The position numbers were made by a program, and so were the translations under genes. From assembly GCA_024734495.1 (NCBI GenBank), contig JALMQS010000882.1:62001-126000 (forward strand): DNA of 64,000 nucleotides. The letters run 5' to 3'. Numbering within the stretch: position 1 is the stretch's first letter; each line of letters opens with the position of its first letter. This DNA is from Forficula auricularia. Its lineage: Eukaryota; Arthropoda; Insecta; Dermaptera; Forficulidae. Under the pieces are notes generated by a model. That model saw nothing but the letters and a program-made list of their open reading frames with translations. It was not told where the DNA came from and made no database searches. Positions 57,691 through 64,000 of this stretch are shown one piece after another.

Positions 57691-57829
57691 TAATAAATAT
57701 TAAATTTAAATTTGTATAATTTGATCGAGACCATGAATCGAATAACGTTAAATAAATAACGAAATGTATAACCACAACGTTTCGGCTTTTATTTTCAATA
57801 AATTCACTTGAATTTCTCTATTATTTCAG

Positions 57830-57916
57830 GAATTCTAGTATCCGTGATGTGTGATCGAATTTCAACCGCCAACTATATAGCATTGGGAAGTTTCTACCCC
57901 TATATTCTACTAAGTG
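57830..57916 (+). CDS. ABC transporter exon 15 (TM4/TM5 region), last visible exon
   Basis: After attatttcag: GILVSVMCDRISTANYIALG, then SFYPYILLSG. Phase 1 at both ends; donor gtatgt. The family continues with a short re-entrant Gly-rich turn, a last helix and a hydrophobic C-terminus; no convincing match to these is seen between 57917 and 64000. Confidence 0.9.
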
Positions 57917-58454
57917 GTATGTAAATATATCAATAATATAAATATTTATTATAATAATTATTCAAACTATCTTGAATGAATCTTTGACTTGTGTTAAACT
58001 AGCTGGAATAATTCGGTGTGTATACAGCATCAGACTAGGTATAATTAATCTTTGGGCTTTATTTAAACTCCGAAAAGTCAATATACCCTCTATTTAATTA
58101 GATAATATTTTGAATTTCAAATTTTAATAATTAGTCCGTTTGCTTAAGAAGAATCTTCTACGATGTAAACAACATGGACCAGTTTAATGATAAACACCCT
58201 AAAAGAGCAGTGTGAAAATAGTTATAATTATTGGCATTCACATTTATAAAGCAAAATTGAATAAAACAACTTATTAAAATCAAAGTCTGTTTAATTAAAA
58301 AAGTATTAGATTTCAAAATTAATTAATCAATTAATTAGTTTTCAAAATAGTGTGAATTTTTAATTATATATTAATTAGTTATTCAAATTATTTATAACTA
58401 AGTTTCATTTTATAATAATTAAATAAATCTACTCTTATTAAAAAAAAACAAAAA
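57917..58454. other. AT-rich part of intron 15
   Basis: No structure recognised other than related AT-rich segments (58330-58440) that recur inverted at 59625-59760 and directly near 60350-60430. Confidence 0.45.
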
Positions 58455-59423
58455 TTGTATATATATTTATATATTTTGAAAACGGCTCTACCAATTTTGA
58501 TGAAATTCACGAGGTTTTTGGGTTGACAATTCGATCTGTCACGTTCTCATCTTTGGCTAAATTAATTTTGATGGGTTTTTTGTTAATTTAAATAATTATT
58601 AACAGGTGGTTGTCTTGATAAAAATGTATAATTACATTTTTATTCAATTTACTTTTAATAAATATTTGGTTTTTCAATTTTAAATCCCACAATGATTTTA
58701 TACCAAATAAAAGGCGACTGTGGGTCAGTGGCTAGAGTGTTGGGTCGCTGACTCGAAGATCGCTGGTTCGAGACCGAGTCTCGGCAGATATATATTTGCA
58801 GTCGCCTCCTCTTGGAAAGTAATGGCAACCTACCAAGAGTATAATTGCCAAGTGACCTCTCCAAATTAGCCGTTCGGAACCGGCGTTAAAAAGTAGGTCC
58901 TGTATATATGTGTAAAACAACTAAACACACTCAGCACAGGTATATGTGGAGAGGAGCCGACACCCGTTTCGGGTATGGCACTCGAAGAAGAAAATTAAAT
59001 ATTAAAAGTAAGCAATTTAATTGATTACAAAGCGAGTTTTAAATCCCACAAACAGTTCATAAGAAATATTATTATATATTAGAATTTTCCAAATTTAATT
59101 AATTATAAAACTCGATGAATTATTATTTAATTAAAAAAATAATTATACGGAATTTATTTATATAGCTATGCTATATACACATAATCTGTGGGCCACTAGA
59201 GAAATGCAAAAACTCGATGCGTGGGCGTGGGCGGGGTAGATGTGGGGGTGCAGGAGGTGGGGTTCAGTGGTGGGTGCAGTGGTAGGGGGAGGTACGGTGT
59301 TTCGGGGGCGGTTCGGGGTGGATTTGTATTTTTATCAGAATTTTAAATTATAAATAATATTAATATATAGCTTTTAACTGAAGCAAAAAGTTACCGAGCA
59401 TCGCTCGGTGGCTCCAGTTACTA
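58455..59423 (+). mobile_element. Helitron-like element (Helentron/DINE-type), best copy, split by a SINE
   Basis: Order: ttttgaaaacggctctacca, cacgttctcatctttggcta, ttaaatcccaca, cacataatctgtgggccact, a G-rich block, then a terminal hairpin accgagcatcgctcggt (59393-59409) and ggctccagttactaa. Lacks TIRs. A tRNA-derived SINE has inserted at about 58711. Superfamily inferred from the 3' hairpin. Confidence 0.65.
58711..58976 (+). mobile_element. tRNA-derived SINE
   Basis: Pol III promoter: A-box tgggtcagtggctagagtg (58721-58739) and B-box ggttcgagacc (58765-58775), spaced about 35 bp as in a tRNA. A non-tRNA body follows (cctcttggaaagtaatggca, ccaagtgacctctcc, cacccgtttcgggtatggca), ending in an A-rich tail gaagaagaaaattaaa. 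About 265 bp. It is non-coding and depends on a partner LINE. Exact family not identified. Confidence 0.85.
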
Positions 59424-59431
59424 ATAATTAA

Positions 59432-59608
59432 CTAATGAAAATAACAAATTTCAGCAAACTGTTTGCTTTCAATGAATCATTGAGAGCTCCTAAAAGTTAT
59501 GCAACCAAATTGAGAGAGTTGCTAAACGGTTGCATAACTATTAGGAGCGCTCAATGATTCATTGACAGCAAACAGTTTGCTGAAATTTGTTATTTTCATT
59601 TGTTAGTT
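59432..59608. mobile_element. Palindromic MITE
   Basis: aacaaatttcagcaaactgt / acagtttgctgaaatttgtt, ttgctttcaatgaatcattg / caatgattcattgacagcaa, and tcctaaaagttatgcaacc / ggttgcataactattagga pair; arms about 75 bp. Confidence 0.82.
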
Positions 59609-59939
59609 ATTATTTATTTAATTATTAAAAAATTTAAACTAGTTATAAATAATTTGAATAACTAATTAATCTATCATTAAAAATTCACACAATTTTTGAA
59701 AACTAATTAAGTAATTGATTAATTTTGAAATCAAATACTTTTTTAATTAAACTTCAGTTTCCGCTTTACTGAAATTATTCCTTATTATATTAAATAATAA
59801 TTATAATTATAATTATTAAATTTTTTTTGTTTGTGTAAATAATAAATGACCTTTGATGTTTGTAAACTTAGCTAGAAATTTACTAAAAATAATTTATTTT
59901 ACGCATTCTTTATAGCTGTAGATGTATTAATTTAGTAAG

Positions 59940-60190
59940 GGTTTAAATAAAAGCGTGAATCTTTCATTTATTTCTTTTTATTTATGAACTCCGGTAACGT
60001 GTCGGCTATTGGTTGTAGCCATCTTCCAGAGCGGGAATTAGTCAATATTTTTTCTTATATAAATATTGTCAAATTCCTTCTCTGAGGATGCCTACAACCA
60101 ATAGCCGAAACGTACCGGAAGTTCATAAATAAAAGGAAATAAATGAAGTTGCACGTTCTCTTATTTAAACCTTACTAAATTAATAATAAT
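59940..60190. mobile_element. Hairpin element with facing hammerhead-like motifs
   Basis: Arms ttagtaagggtttaaataaa / tttatttaaaccttactaaa and tatttatgaactccggtaac / gtaccggaagttcataaata. Motifs: minus 60003-60037 (gatggctacaaccaatagcc) and plus 60088-60118 (ctgaggatgcctacaaccaa, tagccgaaac). Confidence 0.75.
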
Positions 60191-60488
60191 TTAATAGTAG
60201 AAAAATACTAAAACATTTTAATTATAAAATACTAAAACATTTTAATTATAAACGGTGTATGAGAGCCATTGTGAAAAAATAGAATGTTTGCTAAATTTGT
60301 TATTTTAATTAGATAAATAGTTATTTAATTATTATAAAATGAAAACTAGTTATAAATAATTAGAATAACTAATTAATCGAACATTAAAAATTCACACTAT
60401 TTTGAAAACCAATTAATTAATTAATTTTGAAATCTAATACTTTTAATTATAATTCAGTTTCCAATTTTCTTGTTATAAATTATTTATT

Positions 60489-60820
60489 ATTATTATTGAA
60501 TGGATTTTGATGAGACAGTCGAAAATAAAAAAAAGATATCTAATTTTTAATATCTTTTTTATTCAAGCCCGACGTTTCTGAGGCTTTATTCCCTCCTTTA
60601 GGGTTCTAAATAGTCAATGAAGGAATCCAATGTGACATGATTCCCTTCACTGACATTTCAAAGCCCTGAAGAAGTAGGGAATAAGTTTCAGAAACGTCAG
60701 TTTTAAATAAAAAAAGACAGTTTTGAATTTGAACTGTCTCCCTCCAATTCACTTATCAGTCCGTCTCCAAATACTACTTCAATCTCATTATGAATATATT
60801 ATTGAGTGTATTTTGATGAA
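60489..60820. mobile_element. Hairpin element with imperfect ~23-bp flanking direct repeat
   Basis: tattattgaatggattttga at 60489 and tattattgagtgtattttga at about 60797 form a direct repeat with two mismatches. Facing motifs: minus about 60577-60610 and plus about 60662-60698 (ccctgaagaagtagggaata, gaaacgtcag). Confidence 0.65.
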
Positions 60821-60869
60821 CTGATCCAAAATTCATAAAAAAGTAAGATAATATATATATATTTTTAAC

Positions 60870-61487
60870 CGACTTCAAAAAAGGAGGAGGTTCTCTATTC
60901 GACTGAATTTTTTTTTTTTTTTTGTGCCTATGTTACCTCATATCTCCGCCAATTGTCAACCGATTTTGAAAATTTTTTTTTGCATTGGGTCCAGTCTAGC
61001 TTCCGATTGGTCCCATTTTTTTTCGATTTTTTTCCATAGGTATTAGACCTTTTTTATTAGGTTTGTTTAGACCTAACCTCTTTGTTTATGAACCGATTTC
61101 GATGGTTCTTTTTTTATCCGAAAGGGGGTGTCTTAGGGATGGTGTCATATTAATTTGGTCAAGTTCTGATGATATAATCACTATTAATAACATCACTAAA
61201 AAGAGAAAAATAAAAATTTTTAAGAAAAAATAAAAACCGACTTCAAAAAATTAAATGCAACAAATATAAAAATACACTAAAAGGTATAAAATAATTATCA
61301 TCTTATTTAGTTACAACTAAACGACGAAATATTAACACGAAATTACTTTTTTGAAGTTGGTGCCAAACATATACCTTTTATGAATCGCACTCGACGGATC
61401 TTACTTAGTACGTTTGGCGGGTACGCTCGCTTATAGGTATAGTTTGTTTGGCACCGACTTTAAAAGTAATTTCATGTTAATATTTCG
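60870..61487 (+). mobile_element. AACCGACTTC-ended repeat element, copy 3, cut by an LTR
   Basis: Complement of copies 1 and 2, starting ttaaccgacttcaaaaaagg. It ends abruptly at tatttcg (61487), where the other copies continue with gttgtaactaaataag; the gypsy LTR begins there. The rest of the repeat should lie past the other LTR, outside the window. Confidence 0.85.
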
Positions 61488-62093
61488 CGTAGTATAGGAA
61501 ATAATCCGATGATGGATGAAGATGAGTTTTTGACTCGAAAGGCTTGGTGGAAAGATGTCGGAGGAGCGCCGATGTCGTCGATTTTCTTCAGAGGTGAAAA
61601 CCTCTCTTGGTGGCGTAAAGCCGTGAAATTTGCTTTCCCAAAATAAGAATTGGCCCGGAGGCTTGTGAAAAATGCTTTTTAAAAATAAGAAATTGCCCTG
61701 AGGCGGTGAAAAATGCTTTCAACAAAATAAATGGCACAAGGCCCGAAATTTATTACTTCTTCGTGGTTACAAGATTTCGTACAGCGTTGTTTCTTTAATC
61801 GTTCCAAAGTCGACAGGCGAACTCTTGGAGAGCGTAAAACAGCTCTTCACACAGCGAGAGCTGAATTGCAACTGCCTGCTAATTACGGCTTCGTCTCTTT
61901 TATAGCCGTGGATTTAATTGGTAATTAAGGTGATTGGTTAATAATTTTTCCTAGATCGCGCTCGATTAATTATAAAAGGACGTGGTCTCCTTCTTCGCTA
62001 ATTAGTCTTTCATAAGCCACGAATCGATTAACATCGAAAAATAAATTACATTTCTAATTGAAATAAAAAAAAGGCAGAAAATCGATCCCTACA
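61488..62093 (-). repeat. Ty3/gypsy 3' LTR, 606 bp
   Basis: On the minus strand it starts TGTAGGGATCGATTTTC directly after the polypurine tract and ends near TATACTACG at the junction with the interrupted repeat. The terminal pair TGTAG ... CTACR is consistent with an inverted LTR end, with the last base mutated. A TATA box candidate ctataaaagaga is at about 61896-61907 (minus). Small ORFs across it are incidental. Confidence 0.78.
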
Positions 62094-62107
62094 TTCTCCC
62101 CTTTCTC
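62094..62107 (-). promoter_or_regulatory. Polypurine tract of the gypsy element
   Basis: gagaaaggggagaa on the minus strand, immediately before the LTR start TGTAGGG. It would prime plus-strand DNA synthesis. Confidence 0.75.
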
Positions 62108-62505
62108 AATCAAGTTACGACTCGGAACTTATAACCAATCATCTTTTACATAGTTAAATATTTCAACTTAAAATTAATTTAGTTATTGTCTTTTCTTCTT
62201 TAAAACCGTTTAGGTATTTTTAACTTAATCATAAAATACAGAATTATTTTTTTTTTTTTTTTTACAATGAAATAGCACTTAAAACTAAACTTAACTATTG
62301 TTATTTTTTACAAAACAAATTGATCTTGAAAATTACTTGAACAAAAAAGAAAATTTTTATGCTTAAACTTAGTGTTTTTTAATTGTCTATTTCTTTGATT
62401 TTAACTTAAAAACTAACACTTTCACACACTAATTTTCACTTTTTTCTCACTTTTGCACATGACACTAAAAAAAAACACTTTCATATTATTTTCACAACAC
62501 TTCAC
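62108..62505 (-). other. Gypsy 3' non-coding region, no env
   Basis: AT-rich, without an ORF between the pol stop and the polypurine tract. The element therefore lacks an env-like third gene on this side. Confidence 0.7.
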
Positions 62506-64000
62506 TCACTTATCTTGATTACACTCGAGTGACCAGGGCTTCATGTATTCAGCGCACGTAGAGGTGAAGATTGGTCCTTCGGTGAAAGCTTCCTTCTTGA
62601 CGTCGTAGGTGTCGTTCATCTTCTTTCGGATGATTCGGTAAGGGCCAAGGAATTTAGGTTTAAGTTTACTGCCTGGGCCAACCTGTGTCCTCTTAATCGC
62701 TACAAGACCACCTACTTCGTATTGCCTTGGTGCACATCTTTTGGGGTCGTAAGTCTGTCTGTTTTCTTGTTGTATCTTTACGATTTGTTCTTTAGCTTGT
62801 TCTCTAAGTTTGTGTCGTTCTTTTTGGAAAGTTTTAACTACTTCTTCTTCGATCGCTTCTTTAATTTTAATTTCGGTGGGCATTTTTAATTTAACTCCCG
62901 TTAACAACTGGAAAGGTGTGGTGCCTATGCTTCGTTGATAAGTGGAATTAATAACTCGTTGTACGGTATCTATGTGCCTATACCACTGGCTTGGGTTATC
63001 TAGTGATAGTTTTGTTAGTACTGGTATAATAATGGCGTTAATTCTCTCTACTTGTCCGTTTGCACGTGGTAAACCCGCAGTGATTAGAAAATGATTTATA
63101 TTTTCGGTGTGGCAGTAGTCTTTGAATTCTTGTGATGTGAATGCCGTGCCTTTGTCTGAAATTATATTACTGGGGCTTCCAAAAATCTTTTTCTGTGCAT
63201 CTAGTTTTTGAATTACTTCTTTAGTCGTGGTTGATTTGGTAGGGTAAAGCCAAACAAATTTTGTAAATGCGTCTATTACTACCAAGATATGCTTATAGTT
63301 TTTATTCGTGGACTCTAGAGGGCCTATGTGATCAATATGGTAGGTGTGGAGGGGTGTACTCTCTTTATGTAATGGGTGTAAAAACCCTTCCTTTTTCCCT
63401 TGTTTTCGGTTTGCTAAAATGCACGGTACACAATTTCTAATAATCTTTTCAATTTTTTCTCTTGCTTTATGAATGTAATATTCTTTATTAATTAAGTCCT
63501 CCGTTTTCCTTACAGAAAAATGACCCTGTTCATGAGCGGATTTTATTATTTCGTCCTGCATTCGTTCGGGAAGTACTAATAATTCTTGATTATCTTTGAT
63601 TATGTATAATACGTTATCCTTTAATAAATAGTCTTCGTAGGGTTGTTTTTTCAGGATTTCTTTAATTGCTTTTATACGATCGTCTTCGTCTTGTCTTTCA
63701 GAAATATTTTTAACTATAGAGGTATTTATAAACATAATTGGGTTTCTACTTAAGGCATCTACGTGTGGCATTCGTTTTCCTATTCTATGTTCTATGGTGT
63801 AGTCAAAGTCTGATAACAGTATTGCCCATCGTGCGATCTTGGCTGACAGATCCTTTTTGTACATTGTCTTTTGAAAAGCCGAACAATCCGTGATTATTTT
63901 AAAATGACGTCCCAATAGATAAACTCTCAATTTCTTTAGTGAATTGATTACTGCTAGAACTTCTAATTCATATGATGACAATTTCCTTTCGGTGTCAGTG
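62506..64000 (-). CDS. Ty3/gypsy pol, RNase H and integrase part
   Basis: Open minus-strand frame that continues past the right edge of the window; the apparent Met at 63981 is internal. The RNase H end is seen first (SSYELEVLAVINSLKKLRVY, FKIITDCSAF, HVDALSR). Integrase follows: an HHCC zinc finger (HEQGHFSVRKTE, then CVPC), the catalytic core with Asp in YHIDHIGPL, Asp in IISDKGTAF and Glu in QVERINAII, and a C-terminal GPY/F-like segment (KFLGPYRIIRK). The order RNase H before integrase defines Ty3/gypsy. Together with the intact frame and LTR, this may be a recently active copy. RT, protease and gag would lie to the right. No stop or frameshift is seen in this part. Confidence 0.93.
   Translation of the reverse strand, partial: TDTERKLSSYELEVLAVINSLKKLRVYLLGRHFKIITDCSAFQKTMYKKDLSAKIARWAILLSDFDYTIEHRIGKRMPHVDALSRNPIMFINTSIVKNISERQDEDDRIKAIKEILKKQPYEDYLLKDNVLYIIKDNQELLVLPERMQDEIIKSAHEQGHFSVRKTEDLINKEYYIHKAREKIEKIIRNCVPCILANRKQGKKEGFLHPLHKESTPLHTYHIDHIGPLESTNKNYKHILVVIDAFTKFVWLYPTKSTTTKEVIQKLDAQKKIFGSPSNIISDKGTAFTSQEFKDYCHTENINHFLITAGLPRANGQVERINAIIIPVLTKLSLDNPSQWYRHIDTVQRVINSTYQRSIGTTPFQLLTGVKLKMPTEIKIKEAIEEEVVKTFQKERHKLREQAKEQIVKIQQENRQTYDPKRCAPRQYEVGGLVAIKRTQVGPGSKLKPKFLGPYRIIRKKMNDTYDVKKEAFTEGPIFTSTCAEYMKPWSLECNQDK

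Larger units (their letters stand above)
11016..57916 (+). other. ABCH-family (snustorr/ABCG23-like) ABC transporter gene, 15 exons, 3' end missing
   Basis: Locus entry for the split gene; the exons are listed separately. Joined coding sequence is about 2061 nt, or about 687 residues. The order is an N-terminal nucleotide-binding domain (Walker A GASGCGKTT, Q-loop YMPQ, signature SGGQKRRVS, Walker [14 protein letters not shown]-loop ITTHYIEEA), a polar linker, then a transmembrane domain (exons 8-15). NBD-first half-transporters with this pattern form the insect ABCH/ABCG group. Drosophila snustorr is needed for the lipid barrier of the cuticle and tracheae, so export of a lipid or hydrophobic substrate by a dimer is likely. 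Closest family members have 700-800 residues, so the final membrane helices and C-terminus are missing. Introns range from 74 bp to 8.7 kb and are filled with transposons. Two junctions (1/2 and 3/4) are out of phase; see findings. Ortholog assignment to snustorr rather than another ABCH member is tentative. Confidence 0.88.

Noticed and set aside
57990..58080. ggaataattcggtgtgtata after actag as a possible exon 16
   Set aside because: It gives Gly-Ile-Ile but then Arg-Cys-Val-Tyr without the expected conserved continuation, and no donor in the right phase follows; likely chance.
61731..61928. 65-residue plus-strand frame
   Set aside because: It lies antisense within the gypsy LTR and ends at random; no family match.

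Overview
The window is AT-rich, intron-rich eukaryotic DNA, almost certainly from an insect. The order cannot be fixed from this sequence; the evidence for an insect is the ABCH-type transporter plus mariner, Helitron, TRIM and Ty3/gypsy elements of insect type. One host gene is recognisable: a plus-strand ABC half-transporter of the ABCH family (snustorr/ABCG23-like). Its first coding exon starts at 11040 and fifteen coding exons can be placed up to 57916. The last transmembrane segments and the stop lie beyond 57916, probably outside the window. Only about 2.06 kb of some 47 kb is coding. All donors are GT and all acceptors AG. Phases agree at every junction except two: exon 1/2, where TTAT is present on both sides, and exon 3/4, which has one surplus A. 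Both lie in the nucleotide-binding domain.

Region by region. 1-11000: upstream DNA with a deleted mariner (minus), a Tc1-like transposase remnant, a foldback element, a decayed non-LTR retrotransposon with a PHD-finger ORF1 (about 2781-6790, minus), and long AT-rich stretches. 11016-16244: exons 1 and 2, separated by two unrelated satellite-like arrays (about 128-bp and 158-bp units). 16245-23321 (intron 2): a 230-260-bp array, a nested inverted-repeat transposon, an array of alternating 123-bp units in a Helitron-like element, and an inverted broken copy of the gene's own exon 5. 23322-29921: exons 3-6 with a small Helitron, hairpin elements, a dead mariner and a 100-bp satellite. 29922-41086: intron 6 (8.7 kb) rich in inverted-repeat elements, then exons 7-9 with a Helitron carrying a short-unit array. 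41087-51944: exons 10-14 with nested DNA transposons, a Helitron and miniature LTR (TRIM) elements. 51945-57916: intron 14 with more TRIM copies, a second large foldback element, and exon 15. 57917-64000: a Helitron-like element with a tRNA-derived SINE inserted, inverted-repeat elements, and the 3' half of a Ty3/gypsy element (minus) whose 3' LTR sits inside an older MITE.

The most unusual signal is a dispersed group of hairpin-shaped insertions. Most carry a short motif resembling a hammerhead ribozyme core (CTGANGA, a short stem-loop, GAAAC), often as two facing copies. At least seven of the insertions are flanked by exact 12-16-bp direct repeats. That combination suggests non-autonomous, Penelope-like or otherwise target-primed retroelements rather than ordinary cut-and-paste MITEs.
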